Below are positions 25,004-33,959 of a stretch of DNA of 64,000 nt, in pieces. Position 1 is the stretch's first letter, and every line of letters starts with the position of its first letter. Source of the DNA: Candidatus Koribacter versatilis Ellin345 (GTDB taxonomy: Bacteria > Acidobacteriota > Terriglobia > Terriglobales > Acidobacteriaceae); NCBI RefSeq assembly GCF_000014005.1, contig NC_008009.1, positions 3,224,001 through 3,288,000 on the forward strand, written 5' to 3'. A model generated the notes under the pieces. It worked only from the letters and a program-made list of their open reading frames with translations, did no database searches and was not told the origin of the DNA. Made by a program: the position numbers and the translations under genes.

Positions 25004-27283
25004 TTAGTGAACATCCGAAACCGTCTGAACGCTCGCTTGCGTGGGTGAGGGACTCATTGCCTGCTCCGGCGATGCGCCGAAAAGCTCAGGGCTCAAATAC
25101 TTGCCCTTCTGGGCTACGGACTTCTCCACCTCCACCGGTCCGCGATACGCATTGGCGTACGCATCGTGACGAATGCCGGTGACCTGCCAGGAGACCTCCA
25201 TGTGCGGCTTGCCACCGGAGATCTTGAACTTGTTGCCGTCCACCTTCTTCGCGATGTAAAGATTCGGAGCGCTGCGCCCGACGGCCGTCAACGTGTACCG
25301 GAAGTCCTGGTTGAGGGCTTCGAAGTAATTCGGTAGCGTAACCCAAGCTTCGCCCTTCGCATCCAGTTCGATCATTCCGTCATAGAGATCCTTCATGTCG
25401 GGAGACTCGATGCTGGTGTGATAGAGCAGCTTGTTGGCCGGATCGAGCGGATGATCAATTGCGAAGTTCTTGATCGAGGCGACAATCGAGTGCGCCGTCA
25501 ACGTGCCCGTAACCGTTGCGCTCAATCCGACATTCAGGTTTTGGTTGACGGTTACATCACCGCCCGAGGCGATATACATCTGTGTCGTGTTACCTTCGCG
25601 GAAGTAGATCTTGCCGCCGCTTGTGCGATTCAGGTAGGTGCTGGTTCCGTCGCCGAGAATGTTGTAGTCGGTACAGTTGGTGTTCGTGTAAATCGAGAGC
25701 GTGATGCCGGCGAAGCCAGCGCCGCATCCGGTACGGCCGAGCAATATTCCGGCTCCGTTGCCGGTCAGTTCATTGACAGAGACACCGCCGTAGCCGAACG
25801 ATGCTGCCCAGCCAGGCTTACCAAGCGGGCTGTAGCCGCCTTCCGCTACCAAGCCGGTGCCGCCTGTGCCGTTGGTGCTTTGTCCGCCAATGGCGCGAAC
25901 GCCGACGCCGCCTAAGGCGTTGGTCGCGACGCTGCTGCCGCCCTGTGAATAGACACCGTAGCCGCCGGTGTAATAAATGCTGCCTGTCGAGGCGTTATTT
26001 CCGCCCTGTGCTCTTACACCATAACCAGCAAACTGAGTACCGGTGCCGTTGCCGTTGGCTCCGCTACCGCCGGCCCCGTAGACGCCTGCGCCAGCATAGT
26101 TGTCGCCGGTTACGCTTCCGCCGTAGCCGTTAATTCCATTGCCGGCGAAATTGCTGTTGCTTGAACCACTGTTGCTGCCGCCCGTGAAGTTGCCGCCAGC
26201 CCCACCGTCAGTGTTGGCCGTGGTGCCTTCAGAAGATCCGGTAGCGATTATGCCGATGGAGCTGTAGCTGTTGCCATCAGGATAGCCGGAGAAGTAGCCG
26301 GTTTTGCCGTAGACGTTGCCGAGCCCATCCACGTAGAAGATTTCCGAGTTCGCGCTACCGGTGCCGCTGAAAAGATGCGCGGTCGCGGATGAGGCTTGCG
26401 CGCGGACGGCGAGTCCGGCCGACGAAGCAGTCTTGCCGTAGAGACCAACGGCGTTGCCGGTGGTGGCGGTGTTCTGGCCGCTGACGCCGTAGCCAATTGG
26501 CGAGGCGGAGGTGCCCGAAACGCCGTAGGTGCCGCCGGTGGTCGAGGTAGCACTGCCACGGATCGCGGTGCCGCCGGTGGAGGCGACGGTGCCGACCACG
26601 CCGTAGGTCGCGCCGGTCGTATTCGTGGAGCGACCAACAATCGCCCAGTTCGGGCTGTTGGCCTTCACCGCATAATCGTTTGCGGCGGTCGCATTAATGG
26701 CGACGCCGGTACCGTTCTGGGTGACGGTAAGAACCTGGGTTGCATTGGAATCCACATAACTCCCGACATTGTTCGTGGTAGCGCCGGGCTTGTCGGTGCT
26801 CGACTTCTGCACTTTGAGCTCCTGCTTCACGACCGTGGTGAGCTTGTCGGTGGTGACGAAGTCAGTAGCGTTGTGTCCGCCGATGGTCTCCGCTTCCGCG
26901 GCTTTCAACGCATACGGAACGCTCACGAGCAGCACGCGCTGCTCTGCCTGGTTCTCGACATGAATGCTCAGCCATTGCGCCGCTGCCGCGGAGAACAACT
27001 CGACGGGAATCGCTTTCTGGCTGCCGAGCAGGACGTTGTACTTGCCATCGGCATCGAGCTTGACGTTTTGCGTCTCGATCCAGAGGCTGGTGCTGTCCTG
27101 CTGTGACTTGTGCAGGCTGAAAGTGATGCCGACGGTGCCGGTGGCGCCTTTGACCTGTCCGCTAAAGCGGATGAGGCGCGGAACCACCGCATTGCTGCTG
27201 GTGGAAACCGAAGTGTCCTGCTGCGGAAAAGCCGCGACGCAGGTGGCCAACGACAGACAAACGCATGCGAGAAGCCGCTTCAT
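25004..27283 (-). CDS. Secreted Gly/Asn-rich repeat surface protein (paralogue 2)
   Basis: A 759-residue exported protein, start ATG 27283 with GGAG upstream, signal peptide to about residue 20. Its N-terminal domain (VPRLIRFSGQ, GTVGITFSLHKS, LWIETQNVKLD, LVSVPYALKAAEAE) is clearly paralogous to that at 20127. The centre has GVVGT, YGVSGTS and YGKTA repeats followed by long Gly/Asn/Ser-rich stretches (GGSNSGSSNSNFAGNG). The C-terminus differs from paralogue 1: FAIDHPLDPANKLLYH, SPDMKDLYDG, TLPNYFEALNQDFRYTLT and SWQVTGIRHDAYA form a domain often found at the end of large acidobacterial secreted proteins. A modular stalk with an exchangeable tip is inferred. A terminator follows. Confidence 0.75.
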   Translation of the reverse strand: MKRLLACVCLSLATCVAAFPQQDTSVSTSSNAVVPRLIRFSGQVKGATGTVGITFSLHKSQQDSTSLWIETQNVKLDADGKYNVLLGSQKAIPVELFSAAAAQWLSIHVENQAEQRVLLVSVPYALKAAEAETIGGHNATDFVTTDKLTTVVKQELKVQKSSTDKPGATTNNVGSYVDSNATQVLTVTQNGTGVAINATAANDYAVKANSPNWAIVGRSTNTTGATYGVVGTVASTGGTAIRGSATSTTGGTYGVSGTSASPIGYGVSGQNTATTGNAVGLYGKTASSAGLAVRAQASSATAHLFSGTGSANSEIFYVDGLGNVYGKTGYFSGYPDGNSYSSIGIIATGSSEGTTANTDGGAGGNFTGGSNSGSSNSNFAGNGINGYGGSVTGDNYAGAGVYGAGGSGANGNGTGTQFAGYGVRAQGGNNASTGSIYYTGGYGVYSQGGSSVATNALGGVGVRAIGGQSTNGTGGTGLVAEGGYSPLGKPGWAASFGYGGVSVNELTGNGAGILLGRTGCGAGFAGITLSIYTNTNCTDYNILGDGTSTYLNRTSGGKIYFREGNTTQMYIASGGDVTVNQNLNVGLSATVTGTLTAHSIVASIKNFAIDHPLDPANKLLYHTSIESPDMKDLYDGMIELDAKGEAWVTLPNYFEALNQDFRYTLTAVGRSAPNLYIAKKVDGNKFKISGGKPHMEVSWQVTGIRHDAYANAYRGPVEVEKSVAQKGKYLSPELFGASPEQAMSPSPTQASVQTVSDVH

Positions 27284-27411
27284 CTTTACGCTCCAATGTA
27301 GGTTGCTATCTGAGGGAGGGGATCCTACTGAGAGAGGCGCAAAGCAGAGCTGGATTTTGCGCGGCACTGAAAACATTTTCAGTGCCGCGGGAAACGGCTG
27401 TCAAAGAGGGG

Positions 27412-28125
27412 TTAGCGAATATCGGAAAAGCGCAGGTTCACGATTGGATAGAGCTTCCAGTCCTTGTAGTCAAAGTGCCACCACTCGTACTGGTAGACCG
27501 TAAAGCCTTCGGCTTCCATCGTTTTGCGAAGTAAATCGCGATGGGCGTTTTCTTCCGCGGTGCCGCCGGTGTAGTCGGGATACGCGCGCTTCGACATTTC
27601 GTCGTAATCGCTGGGCATGGAGAGTGGCTTGCCCGTTTTGAGATCGTAGAGGGAAAGATCGACGGCGCAGCCGCGATTGTGACGCGAACCCTCGGCGGGA
27701 TTGGCGACGAAGTCGTGGTCCTTGGGCGGGGTCGCATCCCAGAAGATTTTAGTCACGTACCAGGGGCGATAGGAGTCGAAGATCAGCAGGCCTAAGCCTT
27801 GTTCGTGGAGTTTCTTGTTCGCACGCACCACGGCTTCGGCGGCGGGACGCTCCATGAATGCGCGGGCTTCTTCATAGAGAGGCGTGCCGAGGAAGTTGTT
27901 GCTCGAGGCGTAATGGATGTCGAGCTTGATGGTGGGATCGAGCTTGACCAACTCCACGAGGTCGGGCTTGCGGAGGTCGTCGGATTCTTTTGGCGGCGTC
28001 GCTTTGAGGGCTTCGGCGCGCAGCTCTGGGATTGGGCGAACCGGCGTGATGTGAAACTGTTGGACTTGCTGTTGCGCAACGAGCGGCGCGCAGAGAAAGA
28101 GGAAGAGAACCCCACGACGAAACAT
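27412..28125 (-). CDS. D-alanyl-D-alanine dipeptidase (VanX/DdpX, M15D)
   Basis: A 237-residue zinc dipeptidase. The N-terminus is a signal peptide (FLFLCAPLVAQ), so it acts in the periplasm. Motifs: FDSYRPW with Arg120, SRHNRGCAVDLSL giving zinc ligands His149 and Asp156, and EWWHFDY with catalytic Glu214 and ligand His217. VanX enzymes hydrolyse D-Ala-D-Ala; without vanH/vanA beside it and with a signal peptide, a role in peptidoglycan dipeptide recycling is more likely than glycopeptide resistance. It is transcribed toward the secreted repeat-protein gene, 128 bases before that gene's start, and is not obviously co-regulated. Confidence 0.9.
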   Translation of the reverse strand: MFRRGVLFLFLCAPLVAQQQVQQFHITPVRPIPELRAEALKATPPKESDDLRKPDLVELVKLDPTIKLDIHYASSNNFLGTPLYEEARAFMERPAAEAVVRANKKLHEQGLGLLIFDSYRPWYVTKIFWDATPPKDHDFVANPAEGSRHNRGCAVDLSLYDLKTGKPLSMPSDYDEMSKRAYPDYTGGTAEENAHRDLLRKTMEAEGFTVYQYEWWHFDYKDWKLYPIVNLRFSDIR

Positions 28126-28190
28126 GAGGGAGAGGATACAACAATATCCCGTCGTGCGTTCTGTTCGCAGAACGAAGCAGCTTTGTGGGG

Positions 28191-28250
28191 ATAGGGATCC
28201 TTCGACTGCGCAGCGCTGCGCGCTGCTCCGCTCAGGATGACAGGGGCTTT
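28191..28250 (+). repeat. Dispersed hairpin repeat, copy B
   Basis: Same ends as copy A: ATAGGGATCCTTCGACTGCG and CGCTCAGGATGACAGGGGC, here enclosing the perfect 14-bp palindrome GCGCAGCGCTGCGC (28208-28221). It sits between the accA stop and the dipeptidase start, and could serve as terminator for accA. Confidence 0.75.
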
Positions 28251-28260
28251 GTGCTGATGC

Positions 28261-29217
28261 CTATACCTGCTCGAAGTACTTTGCCATCTCGCGGAACTTC
28301 TTGTAGCGCTCGTCGAGCATTTGGGCTTTCGGCATTTGCACGAGTTCGCCGAGATGCTTGGCGATGGCTTCGCCGACGAACGCGGCAGCTTCGTCATAGT
28401 CCGTATGAGCGCCGCCCGCGGGTTCTTTGATGATGTCGTCGGCGGTACCCATGGCGACATTGTCTTCGGCGGTAATCTTCAGTGCGGCAGCTGCGATTTC
28501 TTTTTTCGACGAATCACGCCACATGATGGAGGCGCAGCCTTCCGGGGAAATCACGGAGTAGATGCTGTTCTCCATCATCAGCACGCGGTCGGCGACGGCG
28601 ATCGCCAGCGCGCCACCGGAGCCACCTTCGCCGGTGATGATCGTCACGACCGGAACGTTCAGTCGGGCCATCTCGCGGAGGTTGCGGGCGATGGCTTCGG
28701 CCTGGCCGCGTTCTTCCGCGCCGAGACCTGGATATGCGCCGACGACATCCACGAAGGTGATGACCGGGCGATCGAACTTCTCCGCGATCTTCATCGCGCG
28801 CAACGCCTTCCGATAGCCTTCCGGATTCGGCGAACCGAAGTTACGGCGGAATTTCTCTTTGTTGTCGCGGCCCTTTTGGGTTCCGACCACGAGGCAGTCA
28901 TGCCCGCGGAAGCGCGCCATGCCGCAGACGATGGCCTGATCGTCGGCAAACTGGCGGTCGCCATGGATTTCGCTGAAGTCGGTGAAGAGGCGCTCGATGT
29001 AGTCCATCATGTACGGACGCTGCGGATGCCGCGCCAGTTCGACCTTTTGCCACGGGCCCATTTGCGAGGTGATCTGCCGGCGCAATCCACTGACGCGCTC
29101 GTGCATCTCCTGGAGTTGTTTGCGGGCGGCCTGGTTGTCGCCGGCGGCCTTCTCCAGTTCCGCGATCTGTTTCTCGATCCGTTCCAATTCCTGCTGCGCT
29201 TTCGAAGTGGCTTCCAT
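28261..29217 (-). CDS. accA: Acetyl-CoA carboxylase carboxyltransferase subunit alpha
   Basis: A 318-residue protein of the heteromeric acetyl-CoA carboxylase, which moves the carboxyl group from biotin to acetyl-CoA in fatty-acid synthesis. Diagnostic stretches are the N-terminal coiled coil (LERIEKQIAELEKAAGD), RPYMMDYIERLF, FAEIHGDR-type FSEIHGDRQFADD, FGSPNPEGYRKALR, ITFVDVVGAYPGLGAEERGQ, TGEGGSGGALAI and SVISPEGCASIMWRD. ATG 29217 gives a length equal to E. coli AccA. The frame continues to a TTG at 29361, 12 bases after dnaE, so a 48-residue extension is possible, but it lacks conserved sequence. dnaE lies upstream as in E. coli. Confidence 0.94.
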   Translation of the reverse strand: MEATSKAQQELERIEKQIAELEKAAGDNQAARKQLQEMHERVSGLRRQITSQMGPWQKVELARHPQRPYMMDYIERLFTDFSEIHGDRQFADDQAIVCGMARFRGHDCLVVGTQKGRDNKEKFRRNFGSPNPEGYRKALRAMKIAEKFDRPVITFVDVVGAYPGLGAEERGQAEAIARNLREMARLNVPVVTIITGEGGSGGALAIAVADRVLMMENSIYSVISPEGCASIMWRDSSKKEIAAAALKITAEDNVAMGTADDIIKEPAGGAHTDYDEAAAFVGEAIAKHLGELVQMPKAQMLDERYKKFREMAKYFEQV

Positions 29218-29373
29218 CTTGGGGGCTTTCGCTCCTGACGATTCAACGAGGCTCTGGACGGCACTGATCCAGTAATCAACGGCCGGAAGGAGTCCGGTTT
29301 TTACCAGCGGGGATTCCCGCTCAGCGGTCGCGCCCGGGTTCTTCGGAGCAGCCAATAGCAACTCCCGGAAAGA

Positions 29374-32300
29374 TTAGTCGATGGCTCGAACTGCACCGCG
29401 GCCGCACAACTCCTCTACCCGCGCGACAAACGCCCGGTCCGCTTGAACATTATAGCTTTCCGCTTCCATTACCACTAGGAAGTCGCCCGGCATCTCCAAA
29501 TCAAAGAGCACTTTAGCCGTTCCCTTGCACTCGCCAAAGATTCCGTGCAGCGCGTCGAGCGTGCCTTCCGTTGAGCTATTCAGCGGCACCCGCACACGAA
29601 CCTTCTGCGGCAGCTTGGGCACGGCGGTGTCGAGAGGGATGATGTCGCTCACCATGATCTTTGGCGGATTATCTTCTTCAATGCGGATTGCGCCCTTCAC
29701 CAGTACCGGCACTTCGAGTTTCAGCTTGTCGACCAGCCGCTTGTAGTTTTCGTTGAAGCAGAGGAAGCTCACTGCGCCGTGGATGTCTTCCAACGTGCCG
29801 AGCGCGTACATGTCGCCCTTCTTCGACTTCGCGACTTTCACGCCGCTCATCACGCCTCCAACGTAGTACTCCTCGCCTTTCGCGGTGGAGGTGCGCATGT
29901 TCTTGAGGTCTTCTGTGCTCATCGCGCGGAAGTCGGCGAGCTTGTCCTTGTACTTCTCCATCGGATGACCGGTGATGAAGAAGCCGAGGATTTCTTTCTC
30001 GTTGGCGAGGCGTTGGTGCTCATCCCAGTCAGGGACGTTAGGAAGCGAGTCGACCTTCTTCCCTGCGACCGGCTCTTCGTCGAAGACGCCGAATAAGCCG
30101 TGCTGTCCGGACTCGGCATCGCGCTGGGTTTTCTGCGCAGCTTCCATGGCCTTGTCGATGACGGCAAAGAGCTGCGAGCGGCGGCCGAGCGGATCCATGG
30201 CACCACTCTTGATCAGCGACTCGACAACACGTTTATTGAGAAGCCTTAGATCAACCTTCTCACAGAACTCGAAGAAAGAAGAGAACTTACCGATGGCCTG
30301 TCGGGCCGTAACGATGGACTCAATCGCGTTGTGTCCGAGGTTCTTGATTGCTGAAAGTCCGAAGCGAATCGCCCCTTGGTCGGGCGTAAAACTCGCCAGC
30401 GAAACGTTCACGTCCGGCGGACGAACTTCAATGCCCATGTCGCGGCACTCGTTGATGTACTTCACCACGTCGTCGGTGCTGCCGGAGACCGAGGTGAGCA
30501 GCGCCGCCATGAACTCGATGGGAAAATGCGTCTTGAGATATGCGGTGTGATACGCGAGCAGTGCGTAAGCGGCGGAGTGCGACTTGTTGAAGCCGTAGCC
30601 CGCGAACTGTTCCATCAGGTCGAAGATGTGGACCGTGAGCTGCTTGTCGTAGCCGCGATCGATCGCACCCTTGGTGAAGCGGTCGCGTTGCTTCTCCATC
30701 TCCTTCGCGTCTTTTTTACCCATCGCGCGCCGGAGCAGGTCAGCATCACCGAGTGAGTATCCTGCGAGTTTGTTGGCGATCTGCATCACCTGCTCCTGGT
30801 ACACGATGACGCCGAGGGTCTCGACCAGGATGGTTTTGAGATCGTCATGGAAGTAGTCGACCTTGGCGCGGCCCCACTTGCGGTTGATGAAGTCATCGAT
30901 CATGCCGCCCTGAATTGGGCCGGGGCGGTACAGTGCGTTGAGAGCGGTAAGGTCTTCGACGGTATCGGGCTTGTACTTGCGCAGCACATCACGCATGCCC
31001 GAACTTTCAAACTGGAAGACGCCGCTCGTGTATCCGCTGTGGAAGATGCGCTCGTAGGTCTGCTTGTCGTCGAACGGAAGCTTCTCGAGCTCGATCTTCA
31101 CGCCCTGGGTCTGGTCGATGAGTTTGAGAGCGTCGTCGAGAATAGTGAGCGTAGTGAGCCCGAGGAAGTCCATCTTCAGCAGGCCCATCTTTTCGACCGC
31201 CTTCATGTCGTAGGCGGTGACGATTTCGTCGTTCTTCGTCTTATGCAGCGGGACGAGGTCGGTAAGCGGCTGCGGCGCGATCACCACAGCGGAAGCGTGC
31301 ACGCCCGAGTTGCGCACCAGGCCTTCGAGGCGCTTGGCGGTGTCGATGAGCTCTTTTACCTGAGGCTCAGATTCGTAGGCGGTGGCGAGCATCGGCGAAT
31401 CTTTGAGCGCGCCATCAATCGTGATGTTGATGGTGGTGGGCACCATCTTCGCCACGCGATCGACCTCGGCGTACGGGATGTCCATGGCGCGGCCGCAGTC
31501 TTTAATCGCGGCCTTCGCAGCCATGGTGCCGAAGGTGATGATCTGCGCCACCTGGTCGCGGCCATACTTCTCGGTCACGTACTTGATGACCTCGCCGCGA
31601 CGGTTCATGCAGAAGTCCACGTCGATATCAGGCATCGAGATACGTTCGGGATTGAGGAAGCGCTGGAAGAGCAGGTTGTTCTGCAGCGGATCGACGTCAG
31701 TGATGGTCATCGCATAAGCGACGAGCGATCCGGCGGCCGATCCACGCCCCGGGCCGACGGGAATGTTGTTCTCGCGGGCGTAGCGGATGAAGTCCCACAC
31801 GATGAGGAAGTAGCCTGGGAACTGCATCTTCTTAATCGTGTCGATCTCGAAGTTGAGGCGCTCTTCGTATTCCGCGAAGGTGTGGCGAAGGCGTCCGGCG
31901 GACTGGAGATCGCGCATCAGGTTCATGCGTTTGGCCATGCCTCGGCGCGCCACGTCTTCGAAGTAGCTGTCAATCGACATGCCTTCGGGAACGTCGAAGC
32001 GCGGGAATGGGTTCTTCACCTTTTCGAGCTTCACGTTGCAGCGCTCGGCGATTTCCATCGTCCGCGCGAGCACGCGATCGGCGCCGGTAAAGACTTGCGA
32101 CATCTCGTGCGCGCTCTTCACGAAGAACTGGTTGGTGGAAAACTTCATCCGGTTGGTATCGTGGATGGATTTGCCGGTCTGGATGCAGACCATCACGTCC
32201 TGCGCGTGGCTGTCGTCTTCGCAAAGATAGTGGCTGTCGTTGGTGGCCACCATCGGATAGCCGAGATCTTTCTCGAGATCGAAAAGCCCCTGGTGAATCC

Positions 32301-32853
32301 GCTTCTCTTCTTCGAGACCCTGGTCCTGGATTTCGAGATAGAAGTTGTTCGCGCCAAAGATGTCGCCAAAGGTAGTGGCAGCCTTCTTCGCGGCTTCGTA
32401 CTTCCCTTCCGTCAGCCGCTCGGCGACTTCACCCTTCAGGCACGCCGAGAGCCCGATCAATCCCTTGGAGTGTTCGGCGAGAAAATTCTTGCTCACGCGC
32501 GGCTTGTAATAGAAGCCATGCAGCGAGGCCTCGCTCACGATCTTGACCAGGTTGCGGTAACCCTCTTCGTTCTCGGCGAGAACAATGAGGTGGTTGTACT
32601 TGTCGCCCTCCGGCGCTTCCCGGTGGTTCTCCTTCTGGCAGATATAGAGCTCGCACCCGAGGATCGCCTTGACGCCCTTCTCTTTCGCAGCGTTCTGAAA
32701 GTGCACCGCGCCATAGATATTGCCGTGGTCGGTCATGGCGACCGCCGGCTGGCCGAGTTCTTTCACGCGCGCAACGAGCTTTTCGACGTCGCTGGCGCCG
32801 TCGAGCATGGAGTAGTCGGTATGCAGGTGGAGATGGACGAATTCAGGGGGCAT
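29374..32853 (-). CDS. dnaE: DNA polymerase III subunit alpha (replicative polymerase)
   Basis: A 1159-residue DnaE1-type polymerase. The PHP domain opens with HLHLHTDYSMLDG and retains metal-type residues (MTDHGN, and TNDSHY at 204-209, where E. coli has lost the His), so an intrinsic PHP exonuclease may persist. The palm carries PDIDVDF with Asp411/Asp413 and the Asp of LLKMDFLGL. The fingers region (VGPGRGSAAGSLVAYA) and YGFNKSHSAAYALLAY are intact, and a C-terminal OB fold begins near EEYYVGGVMSGVKV. It is followed by accA and preceded by a divergent or unrelated cupin gene, so it heads a two-gene unit. Confidence 0.96.
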   Translation of the reverse strand: MPPEFVHLHLHTDYSMLDGASDVEKLVARVKELGQPAVAMTDHGNIYGAVHFQNAAKEKGVKAILGCELYICQKENHREAPEGDKYNHLIVLAENEEGYRNLVKIVSEASLHGFYYKPRVSKNFLAEHSKGLIGLSACLKGEVAERLTEGKYEAAKKAATTFGDIFGANNFYLEIQDQGLEEEKRIHQGLFDLEKDLGYPMVATNDSHYLCEDDSHAQDVMVCIQTGKSIHDTNRMKFSTNQFFVKSAHEMSQVFTGADRVLARTMEIAERCNVKLEKVKNPFPRFDVPEGMSIDSYFEDVARRGMAKRMNLMRDLQSAGRLRHTFAEYEERLNFEIDTIKKMQFPGYFLIVWDFIRYARENNIPVGPGRGSAAGSLVAYAMTITDVDPLQNNLLFQRFLNPERISMPDIDVDFCMNRRGEVIKYVTEKYGRDQVAQIITFGTMAAKAAIKDCGRAMDIPYAEVDRVAKMVPTTINITIDGALKDSPMLATAYESEPQVKELIDTAKRLEGLVRNSGVHASAVVIAPQPLTDLVPLHKTKNDEIVTAYDMKAVEKMGLLKMDFLGLTTLTILDDALKLIDQTQGVKIELEKLPFDDKQTYERIFHSGYTSGVFQFESSGMRDVLRKYKPDTVEDLTALNALYRPGPIQGGMIDDFINRKWGRAKVDYFHDDLKTILVETLGVIVYQEQVMQIANKLAGYSLGDADLLRRAMGKKDAKEMEKQRDRFTKGAIDRGYDKQLTVHIFDLMEQFAGYGFNKSHSAAYALLAYHTAYLKTHFPIEFMAALLTSVSGSTDDVVKYINECRDMGIEVRPPDVNVSLASFTPDQGAIRFGLSAIKNLGHNAIESIVTARQAIGKFSSFFEFCEKVDLRLLNKRVVESLIKSGAMDPLGRRSQLFAVIDKAMEAAQKTQRDAESGQHGLFGVFDEEPVAGKKVDSLPNVPDWDEHQRLANEKEILGFFITGHPMEKYKDKLADFRAMSTEDLKNMRTSTAKGEEYYVGGVMSGVKVAKSKKGDMYALGTLEDIHGAVSFLCFNENYKRLVDKLKLEVPVLVKGAIRIEEDNPPKIMVSDIIPLDTAVPKLPQKVRVRVPLNSSTEGTLDALHGIFGECKGTAKVLFDLEMPGDFLVVMEAESYNVQADRAFVARVEELCGRGAVRAID

Positions 32854-32939
32854 GTAGTTCTATTTTATTCGCTTAGATGGGGCAGTTCCCATGGCGAAAC
32901 GCGGCGGGGCTGTGGAATTCGAGGGCGAAACTCGCATCT

Positions 32940-33290
32940 TCATTCGTTTGGGGAAGGGACCTTTTCGCTGCGAGCATCCGTGCGTTCGAACGTCAGGTTC
33001 ACGGATCGTGCGCCGACAGGCCTGGTGCGATGGCGCACTCCGCGGGCGACGGTGATCATTTGGCCCGGCTTTAGCTCGACCGTTCCATCCTCAAAGTCGA
33101 TATAAAGCCCGCCTTCCAGAGCGAGAAACGACTCGTCGGAGTCAGGGTGCACGTGCCAGTGATAAGACTCGGTCATGGTGCTGATGCGGACTTCGTGATC
33201 GTTCACTTTCGCGATGGAGTGGTTGTTGTAGCTCTCGGTGGTCCCGGACTCTGCCGCCAGTGTGATTACGTTATATGAGGAATTCTGCAT
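32940..33290 (-). CDS. Cupin-domain protein
   Basis: A 116-residue single beta-barrel. The first cupin motif HWHVHPDSDESFLALEGGLY holds His-x-His plus Glu metal ligands, and the second, PGQMITVARGVRHRT, gives the last His. Small cupins of this type have varied or unknown roles, including sugar or phenolic-compound binding and transcription-associated sensing. It overlaps nothing and is divergent from the GNAT gene at 33360 with a 69-base gap that would hold both promoters. The substrate is not predictable. Confidence 0.85.
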   Translation of the reverse strand: MQNSSYNVITLAAESGTTESYNNHSIAKVNDHEVRISTMTESYHWHVHPDSDESFLALEGGLYIDFEDGTVELKPGQMITVARGVRHRTRPVGARSVNLTFERTDARSEKVPSPNE

Positions 33291-33359
33291 TCGCCGGGCC
33301 TCGCTTTTCTATTCGATTCCGGCTAGCTGATTTGGACGCAATCCGCCTATCATTTCCTG

Positions 33360-33902
33360 ATGCCCACGCTCGATGTCAGCGTCCGCGCTGCGACCGAAGC
33401 CGACTTGCCGGCGCTGCACGAACTCATTGAGCGCTCCTGCCGCGAGCTCCAAGCCGACGACTACACGCCCGCGCAGCTCGATGGCGCGCTCGGCCACGCT
33501 CTTGGCGTGGACACCCAACTCATCCACGACCGGACCTACTTCGTGGCGGAGTTGGATGGGAAGATTGTCGCCAGCGGTGGCTGGAGCTACCGCAAAACGC
33601 TCTTCGGCAGCGATGGCGGCCCGAACCGCATTCCCGAGGCGCTCGATCCCAAGACCGATGCGGCCAAGATCAGGGCGATTTTTGCTCATCCGGAATACGC
33701 GCGTCGCGGCCTCGGGAGCCTGATTCTCAAGCACTGTGAGGATGCCGCGGCAGACGCAGGATTCACACGGTTGGAGATGGGATCCACCCTGACGGGGGCA
33801 CCCGTGTACCGGCTGCGCGGCTATGTGGACCATGAGCGGGTGGACGTTCCGCTGCCGAATGGCGAGGTGCTGCCGGTGATCAGGATGACGAAGACGCTCT
33901 GA
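33360..33902 (+). CDS. GNAT-family N-acetyltransferase
   Basis: A 180-residue acetyl-CoA-dependent acetyltransferase. The acyl-CoA pyrophosphate loop is FAHPEYARRGLGSLILKHCE (R-R-G-L-G), preceded by the strand FVAELDGKIVASGGW and followed by TRLEMGSTLTGAPVYRLRGY, typical of small-molecule GNATs. There is an insertion between strands 3 and 4 (FGSDGGPNRIPEALDPKTDA) not seen in the shortest members. The substrate is unknown. Next downstream are secreted proteins, giving no functional clue. Confidence 0.88.
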   Translation: MPTLDVSVRAATEADLPALHELIERSCRELQADDYTPAQLDGALGHALGVDTQLIHDRTYFVAELDGKIVASGGWSYRKTLFGSDGGPNRIPEALDPKTDAAKIRAIFAHPEYARRGLGSLILKHCEDAAADAGFTRLEMGSTLTGAPVYRLRGYVDHERVDVPLPNGEVLPVIRMTKTL

Positions 33903-33959
33903 GGCCGGGTTCACGGGTTTCGATTTCGGCATCTACTCTCTTGGATCCTGGAGGCCGAC

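Noticed and set aside
27412-28125. VanX homologue as part of a vancomycin-resistance cluster
   Set aside because: No vanH, vanA or two-component genes are near, and the protein is exported.
30847-33105. 752-codon plus-strand frame opposite dnaE
   Set aside because: Val/His/Leu/Arg/Asp-rich antisense of a high-GC gene; dnaE has full motifs on the other strand.
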